Positions 47,415-61,400 of a stretch of DNA of 64,000 nt are shown one piece after another (positions within the stretch are counted from its first letter, which is position 1; each line of letters starts with the position of its first letter). The notes under the pieces were generated by a model. The model was not told the origin of the DNA and did no database searches. It saw nothing but the letters and a program-made list of their open reading frames with translations. This DNA comes from Bryopsis sp. KO-2023. Its lineage: Eukaryota; Chlorophyta; Ulvophyceae; Bryopsidales; Bryopsidaceae. The stretch covers positions 7,068,001 through 7,132,000 of the forward strand of contig BSYQ01000003.1 of the NCBI GenBank assembly GCA_030272585.1, read 5' to 3'. Position numbers and translations under genes: made by a program.

Positions 47415-49427
47415 TTGATTTATTTTATTTTGTTTTTATTTCAAAAAGTCAAAATATATTTCGAAAATCCAATGGATGCAATTTCATCCGTCATCAAGGA
47501 AGTGTTTTCTGCTCGAGTTATTCTCATTTTGAAAAAAATGGGCAGTGTGAAAACTTAGGTAAGTTGTTATTTTCTGATGGAAATGTGTTAATTTGTGGAG
47601 ATGGTGTGTGGTTTTTTTAATTTGTGCCTTGGGGGTTTGTTAGGTTTTGAAAAATTCGACAAGTTTGGGGGAAATGTGATTTCAGTGTCCTCTGGTCAAT
47701 TGATTAGTTATGAACTGTTATCTGCTGACTACAGTTATTTAGCCAGCTTGGTGTTTTCTTAAGAAAGGGGGGCCACCATGATTCGAGTGAACCTAATTAT
47801 GTAATGATTCGATCTTGATAATTTCCACATCGTTTTGTCCGAAAACAAACCGAAAAACATTGGAAAAGTTTTGTGCATTGTTTTTTTGGTTTGTTCTTAA
47901 GAAAAATGATATTGAAAAAAAAAATATTAATGGGTTTCTGTTGAATTGGTTGATTTGTCGCACTTACATGTCAGTCACCCATTCCTGCCAATGCACTTCA
48001 ATGGGTTTCACAACATTCATCTAATATCGTCGGAAAAAACTGTCGTGTTGGGCTGGCGCCACTGATACAAGGAAGGGGGCTGGAAAAAAAAAAAAACGAG
48101 CTTTTTTGCGATTGTACTCTACAGCCGACGGCCAGCGGAAACGTACAGCGAAACTCGGAGCGTTCAGTTGAGCGGTATGTATCAACCGACTTCGTTTTCC
48201 CCCTCCCAATGGTTGGTGTGAAGCTTGCCCGGGGTATTCCCTCGATGGGCATCAGAACTTGGTTAAAACGGAGGGCAATAGGTCGAGGCGCATCAGTGCG
48301 TTCGGCGTGATGGTGGCATTATCGATGACGACTTTCGTTGGTTTGGTGACGCGCGCCACATATGTCGCTTTGTTTTTGATCAATCCCCAGCAGACGAGTT
48401 GAGTTTCGAGGGCAGCGCTATCTTGGCCTTGTTTATCTGACATGCATGTTTATTCTCCACTTTTTTTAGCAGTTTGCTTCCCTTGGTTGATCGAAACAAA
48501 AACCACAGTAATGAGAATTAGAGGAGGAAATCTAGTGCTGGTGTGTCAAGGATTTTTGGGGAAAATGTGATATCAATAACAATGAATTTTGCCCCTCCCT
48601 CAGTCTCATCAGTTGGCTTGGTAGCTGTTGAAATATCTCAAGGATGCTTTTCATGTTTTTCAGATATCTCATATCTTCACAGCTTTTTCCGAATCGCCTA
48701 TTGTTTTTTTAGTAAGCAAAAATGTTGTCAAATCGTTTTCATTTTATGCAACATCGCATAACATGAACATGAGTTTGGGGGGTGTAATTGCGTAATCTGA
48801 TTCCAAAATCTATCTTTGAAGTTTGCAATTTATGGGGTTTCTTAAACGCTTTATACGATTTAATATTTTATTAAGGCTGCCGTTTCTTTTGTTCTCTTTC
48901 TATTTTTTTTATTTTTTTTTCCTCCCTCGAGTTGCAAAAGTTTCTAAGATATTGGACAAAAACAAACTGGGGGATGCAATTAGGGGAAGGAGTTTTTGCA
49001 GCACACTCAAATATCCTGCACTTGATTGAAGACTATTTCTCAGAATAAAAAAACAAACTTGGCAGGTGGATTGAACGCGTCATGTTTATACAAAATTTGG
49101 ACATTTTTAGTCACCACCGAATTGGAAGTGCATTGGAAAAATATGGAAGCCAACTTGAAAGAGAAAACAAGGTCTGTTATTTTTCAGATAAAATCTAATC
49201 AAAGGAAAACACAAGATGGAAGATGGAACTGAGGAAGAGAGAAACCCGATGATCCTGTCTGGGCATCAAGGTGCTGGATGTGCATTGAAAACATTCACTC
49301 AAGAAACATAACAAAAGTGAAAGTAACACGAAATCTTTATGCTCCCATTCAACCAAGTGCAAGGATGATTTGATGGACCTCCTCAACTTACTAAGATGAA
49401 AACCCAACGAAAACAAAACCCATTGGG
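47415..49427. other. Intergenic 2 kb, mostly empty
   Basis: AT-rich with T runs. It contains one short minus-strand frame listed separately (48252-48443). Small plus-strand frames near 48970-49240 could be upstream exons of the giant membrane protein, but no motif supports this. Confidence 0.45.
48252..48443 (-). CDS. Short hypothetical frame, 63 aa, function unknown
   Basis: A compact frame starting MSDKQGQDSAALETQLVC and ending ...LLPSVLTKF. Its composition (KATYVARVTKPTKVVID) looks more protein-like than the surrounding AT-rich DNA. It could be a first exon whose continuation I could not find, or chance. No family recognised. Confidence 0.25.
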   Translation of the reverse strand: MSDKQGQDSAALETQLVCWGLIKNKATYVARVTKPTKVVIDNATITPNALMRLDLLPSVLTKF

Positions 49428-52400
49428 GTGAATGGGGCTAAGTGGCGGAAGAGTACAGAAAATGAGAGATCCATTTCAAATGACCATTTCAAACCACCGC
49501 TGATTTCCATTGGCTTTCCAATGCCTCCAGAGAACGAGCGGGCATCGGTACAGTTCACTCAGCCATCCTTTATCAATCCAGAGCACGATATGTCAGTACT
49601 GGATGAGATCGCCCTTCCACTGCCCACGGATACTCTAGGATGGGATGAGCCGAATATCAGCGATCTGGACATGAACCCACTGTTTGAGACTGCAAGGGAT
49701 TCGCAAGTGCCGCGACAAGATGTGGAGGAGAATTTCCGCTGGGAGATCAACCATCTTTATGAATTCTTCAAACGGCTGTATGATGGAGAGGATCACCACA
49801 TGAGGTTGGCGGCGTGAATGTACCATCAAAATGCTGAGCTTTCTTAATGACCAACAAATCAACAGAGCAACGCATCCAACAAAGCTTGGCAAGACTCTAT
49901 GGAATATGAATTTGAGACGGAACTTATTGGCAGCTTGCAAAAGAGAGACCCACAGATATTTTGGACCAGGGAAATCACTTCAGAAAATCCAGGCTAATTT
50001 ACCACATCCTTGCCAACAAGATCACCTTGATACAAACTATTACTTCCACTGGATATTTCTGCAAAGCAGGTGTGACCGCCTTTGTTGAATCCTAAATGTG
50101 AAGTGCACTGATTTGCAGCTTCCTTGCAAGGACTCTGGGAGAGAAAGACGCCCAAATCACGAGTTTGCGAGATGCCTTAGGTGTGATGCGGGACATGGAA
50201 GCCAGGAAACCAAAGAAAACAGAGACCATCAAGACAAAAAAGTCTGTCATACACACAGAGAGGTAGAAAACTTTCGAATTTCCTCAAATTCCTCATCTAG
50301 CAGTGGAACTGGTGAGGTCCATCCCTGCAAAGAAATGCAAACCGAATGCTCAAACAGTGCAAGAATTGTCTGATTGAAAACTGATGGCAGGATTTCAGAA
50401 TGGCAACCGCGAGATCCTCCGAGAAGAGAGGGCAAACCGATTTATTGTTTCATCTGGTCCATTCTCGCCTTAATTTTGGCCATCCTGCTTGTATGGATGA
50501 TTGTTATGGCTGCTTCTGGAGGGAGAGAAACCAACCCCAAGCTTGTTTTTGGACCTCATATAGCCAACACCCGCAAAGGAGGATTCGATTTCACAGTGTC
50601 GATGAATACGGCTGGATGGGTAGACTACTTGGTGATACCAACGCTTCATATGCATGGAAAAAACCCAGACGAGTTGGAACCTGGGGATGTCGCCTGGAGC
50701 GAAGTTATTTGGGGTGCAAGTGACCTTCAGGTTAGCCTGAGTGACGAATGTGGTTATTGTCAGCAAGAGAGCCGGCGGTTTGATCGTTTTTGGCTGTTGC
50801 CAGGTGAACGTAGCTGCGTGCGGTACTTCCAGACTATCCCTTGCTGGAGCGAACTACACGATATCAATCTCAGGTGGAGGCACGGGTGGTGACCCAGAAT
50901 GTGAGACGTTGGAGGAAACGCTCCGTATCAGCAAACGCGACCCTCTTCTCGCGTGCCATCGCTGTCCACAGATCCTGGGGAGAACAGCCTACACCGTTCT
51001 AGTGATTGGCAGAAGCGAAGGCAAACGTTTCACTGGGGTGTCTCACACAACGGTGGGCACACAACATCATCTAAGTTTCAAACTCTTTCCTAGCGCCTTC
51101 CTTCCTGACGGCTGCACTATACCATCCCAAGTCAAGAAAGAGATCGAAATGGTCGCCTCTTCCACAAAGAAGAACAAAGCAACGGTTGCAAGCTGTTTCT
51201 CAGGTTGTCACCACTGATGCCGAAGCCCCGGTGTTTGCAATCTTCCCGTCAGTCTCAGAGATCACAGAAAACAGCTTCCGACTCGCACTGGGGCTGAACG
51301 AGCCTGGCAAAGTGCACTATTGGATACAGTATTCCTCCATGATGTATGTCACCCAGAACGGAGTGGGATTTTCCCACCGAATGATGACCCCAGAAACAAC
51401 AGAAATGCATGTGACTGGGGCCAAGGACTTTCGGGGCGGTATCGTTGCGAATGGTACAATTGATGTGCCGAACGCTGTCCAGCGAGTCGGGACAACGATA
51501 ATGCCTCCTTGTGCAGGAGATCTCTGTACCCGTTCTCGCTATTCCTTGTTGCCGCTGACTTCATATCAGGCAAGGCTCTCCTCACGGGAAATTTCCTTTC
51601 CAGGAAAATCAAAACGGCGGCTATCAGCTGGCTATTCTTTACTTTCTTCAATCTAACTGGAGCATCTCCTTGATCCAGGTTCATTTGATGGTGGAGGATG
51701 ACTTCGGCAACTCTCAAGATGCACTGACAAAATTGGAGCTCACCACCCTGCCTGACACCACTCCGCCTGATTTGATGCCAGACTCCGGACCAAGGAGCAT
51801 CACACCAACCAATTTCGACATGTACATTGAGCAAGATGAAATTGGCGCCTTTTATTACAATATTTTGGAAAGTGGTGTTCAAGACGTCGAGGTGAAACCA
51901 AAAAGAAAACAAAGAGCTCCTCGAACAAACCTTCATACCCTGGGGTTGCTATTTCACGGTTCCATTTGTCCCTTGCAGTTGTTCAATACACCAGCGAGCC
52001 AGAGAAAAGAGGCGCCGAATGAGATCTCTGGAACACAGATGAATAGAAACCTTCTGCAAGAGCTGACAGGGGAAGCCGGCGAAATAGTGAATACTTGTTC
52101 CACAAGAAAACCGTGTTCCCTTGCTTTCAATGAGGTATTGTTTTTCCTGTTGCCCCTAGATTTATTGCAAAAACCCTGTACACGTTGCTCTACAAAGTAA
52201 ACCAACAAAACAAAGCACGCCTTTCATTTGTGCACAGGTGTGGTCTGATTTTAATGTTTCCCTGGGAGGAAGCATCGCTAATGGCTGCGTTGAGGTCCCC
52301 CGTCTGTCGAAGACCACCACAATCTACTTGAACAACACCCTCTCAAACGACACGGTTTACAAAGTTATGGTGATAACTGAAGATACGTGGATGCCGATCC

Positions 52401-55400
52401 CGAACAGGTCCCTGAAGCTACAACAAGCATGAGCTCTTTCCCTTCAATCCTGGAAGGTTCTGACCTTAGGTTCTGTTCTGACTCAGGTCGCTTTTTCCGT
52501 TTGAGTTTCTTGTGCGGACGGCTGATAAGAGAGCACCGTCGTTCATTAAGGCAACACCGCTGGTGGCGAATGTGAGCTACACCACCTTCGATGTGCTGCT
52601 CAGCTTGAATGAGGAGGGTCTGGTATTTTATGCCGTCACAGGAGAAGGAGAGCCTGTGCCTACTGTCGACGAGATCATGACTGGGACGGGGGTGAGGACA
52701 GCATGTAAACACAACAGTGCTTTTTTGGCTCTTGTTTCTCCTCTCTGCTGGGAGAAGATTCATTTGGTCTTGCTTGCAATTGAAGGAAGGGTTCATAAGG
52801 AGCGGATCAGTGAAGATCACCAAGCCCAACGAAGAAGTGCTGGTGCACATATCAAGCGTCACGCCAGCCACAACGTATATCGTGTATGCCGTCGGTCAAG
52901 ACACCGCAGAGCCACCCAACGTGATGCCCGAATCCAGAAATGCGACGACGAGAACTTCGGACAACATCCCTCCAAACTTCTTGTACATTGACACTGCTGA
53001 TATTCGGGGCGACTCTGTGGATTTGATCGTCCAGTTGGATGAGCCAAGCAACGTTTCGGTCGCTCTCTTTCCACGAACAGTGACGGAATGCCCCACCGCT
53101 GATGAGGTCGGTTGACAAAAGCAAAATGCTTTGCGTGCAAAATCCTTTTCCCGCACTGTGCATCGACATTTTGTGTGCGTCACAGCTTTTTGAGGAGCTT
53201 CGGCTGCCAGCTTGGTCTCCACACTTCCAGAGTGACTTCGTCGTTAGCTCCGGGTTCCGCAACGCTACAGAGAAAATACCAGGACTGACTTCAGAAACAA
53301 GCTACCGCGTTTGTCTGGGCGCCGAGGATCTACAAGATGACCGGAACCGCCAGCCATCCACGAATGCATCATTTTTTGCAACACTTGACATCACTCCCCC
53401 ACAGCTCAACGCCACAATTTTGAACGCATCCGTTTGGGCCAATGGGTGAGACAATACTACCATTGCAGACTTGGAGCAAGAACAGACTGCATGGCTTCTT
53501 TGCAAATGCACCTTTCGATAAGGACATGCGTGTTTGTACAGGTTCGACCTCCAGGTTCTCCTGAATGAGACAGGATATTTTCATTTCCTGGTCGCCATCG
53601 ACAATAAGTCTGAGCCCCTAGTCCCACCCTCACCCCAATCGATGTTCGACCAACAAGCCGAGGTGGAGTTTGCCACTGTAGCAAATGGCACACAGACTGC
53701 AGAAATGGGGATTACGAAAACAGTTCAAGTGGACTCAATACCAAGTGAAACGGACTTCGTGATCTTTGTCGCTGCAATGGACATGGCCGACGAACCAAAC
53801 CTCTTCCCTTCAACTGTTGAGCTCCATGTTTCGACGCCAGATGTCACCCCCCCAAAATTCGAAGGTAATGCACAATAAACAATGGAAAATAGATAAACAG
53901 TGGACTTTCACCCCTTCACTTAACTACATTTAATCTTCACTACAGGGGGAACACCATCTTTTGTGGATATCAATGATACTACCATGTCCTTCCTCATTCA
54001 GCTCGATGAGCCGGGGCTAGTGCACTTTATCGTGTCACCTGAGGGAGTGGCGCCGCCTACACTTCTGGAGGTAGACATTGACACAGGTTGGCCCTTTCTT
54101 GCAAGATTGATCGACCAGGATACACAATACCCAGCCCTCAGCGTGTCACTTTTATTGTGTGTCCCTGCAGCTGCGAAGTTATGAATGGAACGACACTGCA
54201 ATAACCAGCAGGGGCAACATCAGCGTTCCAACTGCCTCAATGAATTATACAACGAGCATATCTGGGCTTGTAACATTGGTTTCCTACAAGCTCTTCCTCG
54301 TTGCGGAAGATGATACCACCCCTGAGCCAAATCGACAGAGCTCCTTGACAGCATTAAGGTATCACTATTTGAATTGTTTGAGGGAGAGTTTGGAAATCCC
54401 TGTCCACAAATAACGCGTTTCCTGCATCCTGAGACCAGTAGAACCAATTGAAGGTTGTAGTCCTGTACATGCGGCATCTTCGCATGCTGTATGAAAGGGT
54501 GAAACTATACTCTCTCTCTCTCTCCCAGGTCCCATAGATTGTTGTTTTAAATGAGAATACTGTTTGTGCTATCCCCACAGTTTCACGACGCCTGATAGCT
54601 CGCCACCAATATTCATATTGCTCTCAGCCGTCTACCTCCCTCCATCCGTCTATCGAGTGGAATTCATGCTCAACGAAGTCGGACGTGTCTATATGGTCGG
54701 GGACAAGGACAATGCCACGAGACCAAGCGTGGCTGATTCATTCAACCTATCGTGGGGCAATGGGGGACAGGCTGAAATTGAGGGGGTCGCCAATGTGACG
54801 GCGCCCAACGTTCGGTTCAGCATTGGGGGATGTGGGATCGATGCTGATGAGCTTTACCACATCTACATCGTTGCGGAGGACGACGAAACGCCGCCAAACA
54901 GGCACGAAGAGGCTTTTTACAGGTAAGAGCTCAGAAAAACACGCTCCCCCAAGGAGCGTTGGCTTTTTTTTTCTCCACAGACATTCCCAAAGAATGCTTT
55001 CGTTCTCGCAGGTTGCTCAACACTTCTGCTACTGCCACCGATGACCTGAACTGCACAGATCCCTCTGTACTTGTCGACGTATCGAGACCGGAATTGAAAT
55101 TGTCTCCAGGAGGTCCAGGCTTTCCCGTGGCTGCGTCCCCGCCTGATCAGAGCAAGTCCAGTTTCCAGCGTAGGTATAGCTTCCTCAGCAATATGGTGCC
55201 TGGATCTCGTGGAGAGGTGACTGTCAATATGGGGAAGACAGCATTACCCAAAGCGAGCTCCCCGAGCCAACTAGCGGAGCTGCAATTTGAGATCAAAAGG
55301 TGAGTTATGCTACGTGCTATCGTGTTACCGTCGATCACTGACGCCTTGTCAGTCGTTCGAACTTGTGCCACAAAGGTTTGCTGGTGACCAGAACGTTTTC

Positions 55401-58400
55401 AATTCAGGCTCCAGCCAGGGAAAGCTCGCAGTATTGTTCGCACGCTGAATATCTTCAACGAGAGAAACTCTTTCGCGGGCCGAGAAATTAGTATCAGGTA
55501 CCAGCTTTGGGACCAATATGACAGGTCTCAAATCAGTAAGGCCGGTTTGAGCGTTGTAGCCACACTTACCATCATTGGTGGTTCGGGGGGTTCGAACGCT
55601 ATTGGGGAATGTTCTTTGGATTCGTTGTCTGAGACCACAGGAATTGGCAATTGCAACGTTCTCATTGACGAGGGATTGCTACCAGCAATGAGGGATCCAG
55701 GGATTGACGCAGATGTGCACCTGGAAGTAAGGTGCGCTCTTACCCCAGCTGTTGTTTGTGAGGCACCTGTGTTGAGCTGGATGTATATTTTATGCAAGGT
55801 TTAATGTTTTGCCTTTTCAGATCTGGGGCGGATGCATTGATATCGTCACCACCGTCGCGTCTCCGTTTATTTGGCTGGGCTGACTGCCCATCATTGACAG
55901 CCATAGGGATGAAAGCCATCCTTCCATACAGGGCCCTGTTTCCAGGAGAGGAGTTTGTGGTGACTGTAACAGCACACTCTCCAACCACTAGTCTCGACCA
56001 GTTTTTTGTCCCCGTTTATTACGATCAAACGGTGGTGGAGTACGTGCGATACACATGGGATGAGAGATGGAAGGAACCAACAGTGGGTATCGTTGCTCGA
56101 TGCCTAAACTGGCTTGTTTGTTTGTCCTTTAGATGAATCTCAATGCAAGTTCTAAATTGAGCTCCCTTGTGGCTATTTCAGGTAACCAGTGTTCCTGGGC
56201 AAGGTTTTCTTGGGCTCAATAACGGCGGCCAGGCCGGTGGCAATCATCAGTATCGTGGTACAGAAGTACCACTCCTGGCGGTCTATTACCGGGTCAAGCT
56301 GACGGCTGTGGACGGAACCTATGATGATATTGTTGGGATTGGTAGCGTGGATAATCCTCTTGTGCTCACTAGCACGTCTAGTGGGGGTGCGGCTATCAAT
56401 AACGCAGAAAACAAGATCGCCAAGGTAAAACCACCAGGAATAAGAAGGTGGCGCTAATGGTTACCTCAGTGATGACGATTGGAAAGTGAAATAGTCTTCA
56501 CTGTTGTTTAGCACGAACTTTCATTTTCCTTAAGCTGCATGTGTTGCCTGTTACCTTTGCAGATCTGTGACCAGCGAGGAGCTTTCCGATCAACTGGGCA
56601 AATAACTATTGAAAAGGTGGTCCCGAGGGAAATATACGCTTACACTGATCAAAGTGAACTCTTCAATACTGCGGTACTGAATGGAAACACCCAAACATCG
56701 AGCATATCTGCATTTCAAGTTAACAGCTGGAGGTGGGTTCCTGACGACGACGTCAGTAGTTCCCTGGCCTGCTCGCTTGTCGACGGCAGCTCGAATGCCC
56801 TAGATCTTATGGGGACTGGTGGAAGATGCTCAATCGAAGTGAACGATGGCAACACGGAAGGGGTCGATCTTGTGGAGATTCTTGTGGAACACTTTGACAG
56901 GGAAACCAAGGTGGGAAAATCTGAGAACAAATCCCTTGCCTGTGAAGCATACTCGTACATAACCATGTAAAGTTTTTGTCTTAACCTTGGCGCCCAAGTC
57001 TTTCTTTTCAATGGTTTTTGTCATCGTTTTCCAGGTCTCATATCGTGTTTGGTTCCCAGAAGATGTCAGAGTCTTTGTCGACGACAATAATTTGAACATG
57101 CTCGGATCTCGCAACCTTGTGGCAGCAGCGTGTTCAAGGCCTCTTTATCAAGCGACCACAATCCATGCAGAAGCGGACTTTGGAGGCCGTGGTCTAACTT
57201 TGAACTTGAATGCTGATATAAGTGACATCGTCAGTTTCACGAGCAGTGATCCTTCTGTTGTGGAGGTCAATGGCAGAACTGCCCAGGTTGGGTTCCGGTC
57301 ACTTTCTTAATTTTAAAAATATTTTGAAGTATTCCTTACACTCTTTTTCAAGATTTTCTGTATCAAGTGAACAAGTTGTCCGGATTTGAACTGTGACAGG
57401 GGCGTGCGCTCGGGTCGAATGTCGCAGTTCAAATTGTGGGTGCAATCTCACCAGTCTCTACAATTTTGTCAGTGACAAACGACAGCATTTGTGTAACGGG
57501 CCTGGATGCGGTTGCCGTGACGGGAGTGCTCTTGGATGAAAACTTGATTGAGGTCGATCCATACCAGCAACTTGTGGCGAATGTTGAGGTAAAAGCTGCC
57601 AAAAGCTTGGAATGTTCCACATCCCCTAGTCTCTGAAGTTTGTTTTAGATGTCTATATTTCTGTGACGTTCATCGGAGCCTACTCATGTTTATTTTGACC
57701 TTGCATTTCATTGCAGATTGTTCAAGAGCTGGAGGAAGAAGGGGCCGAGGCATATCTGGCTGCCTATGCCTCTTTCAGTGATGGCACTGTTCTGGAGGTC
57801 ACAAACGAGACGACATTCACCTCAGCGAGACAAAATTACCTTCAAATACAAAACAAAAGTTCCTCCACAGACCCAACAACTGCGATCGTCACGGCAAAGG
57901 TATGTTTTTTGTCTTGCACGGCACAAAATTGAGTTTTTATAGCCTTGACATATGTTGTCTGGAAGGATTATGTTTTTTATCATGTGCTGTGGAAAAGGCT
58001 TGAATTCAGGGTGTCATGTTTAGATGGGAGACCCACGGATATGCGGCCGCCTTCTTACTGCGAGCTGGGATATATGCAATGTGACATTTGCAATAGGATC
58101 GGTTCCTGTAGAGGTCAACTTGCCAAGCGCTGTGAACATCACCGAATTCTCTGTCTCTGCCGTTCGAATAACCACCAGAGATCCTGTGGACGCCGCTGCA
58201 TCGCCCCCAATCAACATCCCACTGGAGTCAGCTTTAACTGTGGTGGTTCTTTTTAGTGATGGTGTCTCCAGAGATATGTCCACAGACGATCGACTACAGT
58301 TTTCAGTTGTGACTGGATCGTCCAAGTGCGAGGTGTTTGAAACAGCTCCAGGTAACTCACAGGAATAGATCCTGATGAAAGTGCAAAATGGACACATAGC

Positions 58401-61400
58401 CGTCTTACTGGAACGGAGTTTGGTGACATGTTGCTTCCTCACGGCGCTCCAGGTGCGGCGTTTGCTGTACGTACTACATCCGGATCAACAGCGTTTGGGC
58501 CATGCCAGATAGAGGTCTCCATACCTGCTTTTGGGAACCCAGGCCTCATAGCTCGTGCTGATCTAGAAGTCGTAGGTGTTGATCAACTGCTGCCTTACTT
58601 ACTGCACTATGATGTGAGCAGCCTATCCGGGGATCTTGCCACAATCAGTGAACCGTCGTATGGCCCAGAAACTCTCCAAAAGCTGATATGTGGAGCTCAG
58701 AACTATGAGCAGGTAATTGGTTTTTCAGAGTCGAGTTCTAATCATTGCGGGTGTCTGTGGTGTTTCTGCCCTTTTCAGGTGGGTGCTTGATGTTTGAACA
58801 TGTTCATATTCATTTCAACGTGTTGATAAATCGGAATGATTGCAACGACAAAATCTGTTTGCTCACAACTTTGTACACTCCTAACAGGCAACCTCCTGGT
58901 TGGTAGCCCGATTGTCAGACAATGAGCATCACGACGTCACAACGGAGGCTACATTTCTGAGCGATGATCCAACAACAGTCGACATTATTCGAAATATTCA
59001 TATAGGGACCCTGATCAACCGCCTGCGGCCCAAACAGGTGCTGAGAGCTTTTGGACTGTGCCGTTGTCACAAAGAAAGATTGATATCTTCTGCTTTAATT
59101 ATTGGCAGCAATGCTCGTGCAGGCAGGGGCGATAACATTGACAGCAAGTTTCGCTGGGCTGAGCGCCACGAACAGTGTTGCTGTTGACGATTCTGCCCCG
59201 CTATCAGTGACGAGCTTTGAACTCTCCAGCAATTGGTGCAAGAGCGGCACACACCCGCAATGTCAGCTGACATTTTCGGGTATCCAAATGGAAGAGACCA
59301 CTCTCCAAGCAAGGGTGCGATACCAACTGAGGTTAGAATGCTGTTCCATCCCGAGGAATGCATGCAGCATTTCACAGGGCGTGACTGTGGCTGAACCTTG
59401 AGTTGCTCCACAGGTGGTATTGGAGGATGGGTACGTTTTCAGCGAGCCCTTGCTTGGCGACGCGAACGTTTTCCTGGATATATTGGATGTGGGTGACGTC
59501 CTACAATTCTCTTCCGACACACCCTCCGCAATTACAACAAGGTTCTTGGGGGACGTGGTGCTGGTACAAAACCATGATGATGTAATAACTTTAACAGGAA
59601 CGACCAGCCCTGGTTGCACAGGCTCAAACCCAGCTATTGCATCTGCAGTCCAGGTGAGCATCCCATCTTGCGTCCACACATTTTGCATTCACTTTATATC
59701 GCTTATCTTGTTCAACCAGTTCTATTTCTATTCCTACATTTATAAAACGGCTTGGCTTAGATAGACAGTCTCGAGATTCCATCTTGGACCTACAGGTGCA
59801 GCTGGGACTGTTCCAGATATGAGACAAAGTCTCAGGTTATTGTTCAATATCTTGAATAGACAGCAAGCAATCTCAGGACGTGGAAACTTCTATCATTTTG
59901 CTACAGTAAAACATAAATATGGACTTGATAAAGCGTTGTCTCGGCAGGTCTATGCAAATTTGGAGCCAGACATTCTTGATGCAGATCTGGGGGAACAGTA
60001 TGGCCTTCAATTTCAGAAGCAACCCAATCCAACACCAGCCATTCCTGTGGAGCTTGTTCAAGGGGACACGTTTGTTATGGATGTCGTTGTGAATTCCCTT
60101 GGTGTGGTCCTGCAAGCCTTTCAAATCAAAATCGAATTTGACGATTCTATAATGCGCGTGGCGGGCTGCTCATCAGGGGCCGACTGGCCGGACCCCAACA
60201 CCTTTGTTTGCGCCTTCGACCTTCCGGGGCTAACTCATCAAGCCATGCTGAACGCCCAAGATACAGCAACCACGGCATCCAGCCTCAAAACATCCAGAGT
60301 TCGCGTTGGTCATATTGAATTTGACATGGTTGGGTCGGGTAAGTCGTAAACTGGAGCTTCTGCTCTCTATTTTATGCCAAGCTTTGCCAGGCATGATCTC
60401 AATTTGGTTTCAGGTCAGGGAACTGTGGAAGCGACTGTCGATGCTCGGCAGAAAGATGGAACGCTGAGATCGAACTTTCTTTCTATCGCGGCCAAGTCCA
60501 TGATCAGAGTGCTTCCCACAGCTGGAAGGAGGCGCTTGATATCATTACCAGCAGCGAAAACAATGGGGGGCTATTCGTTGCCATACAAGGGACGGCGTTT
60601 GCAAAGGAAAACTCTGCAGACTTGTGATGAAGCAACCCACAAGCTTGTTTATGGGGATATCAACTTCGACTGCAAGTTTGAGTTTGTCACAGACTCTGTG
60701 CTGATGGCCGAAATTTTTGGGGAGTGGAACCCTGATCTCCCCAATTTCCCCCAAAGTAAGTCAGCTCTTCGTTGCTGTATTCCTACGTTATCTTGAGATG
60801 GCATTGAGGATTGAAGGAAGGTGCATTGCTTAGGATACTTCGACGCGCTCGCACTCAAGTCGGCACAAACTATCAATGGCGGTGCAACAGACTGGCAGCG
60901 CATGCAACTCGACCCCCTGCTTCGATTCTTTGCGCGGCTGGCCCCTTCCGACCCACTGTATCCGTGGCATTTACCCAGACCTGATGCAACCAAAGTGCCT
61001 GACCTTGTGGCCCTTACCGGAAACCAGATCCCTTCAAGACCTGGATTCAAGGACGACGTGAGGCTGCTCCAGTTGATATCTGTTGGGCTTAATTTTTTCC
61101 CTCAAGGACTCAACATCGTCACACCTGACGAATTAAATCCGTAAGCATCGACTCCACTTTGTTGTCTCGCCCAGCACATTCATAAATGCACAAGTCATGT
61201 GCGTCAATACTGGCACAACTTGGGCCCTCGTCTCAAGTCACTGAGAGATTTAGGTTTGATTGACTTGGAGCTCTTTGGTGCTTTGTCAGGTACCTAAACA
61301 TCACCTTGATCTTGAGGGATGTCAATAGCCAGCTGCTGACAGAAGGCTCCACACGTGCCCTAGTCCAGTTCGAGCTGAAATCGACACAAACTTTTGTGTT

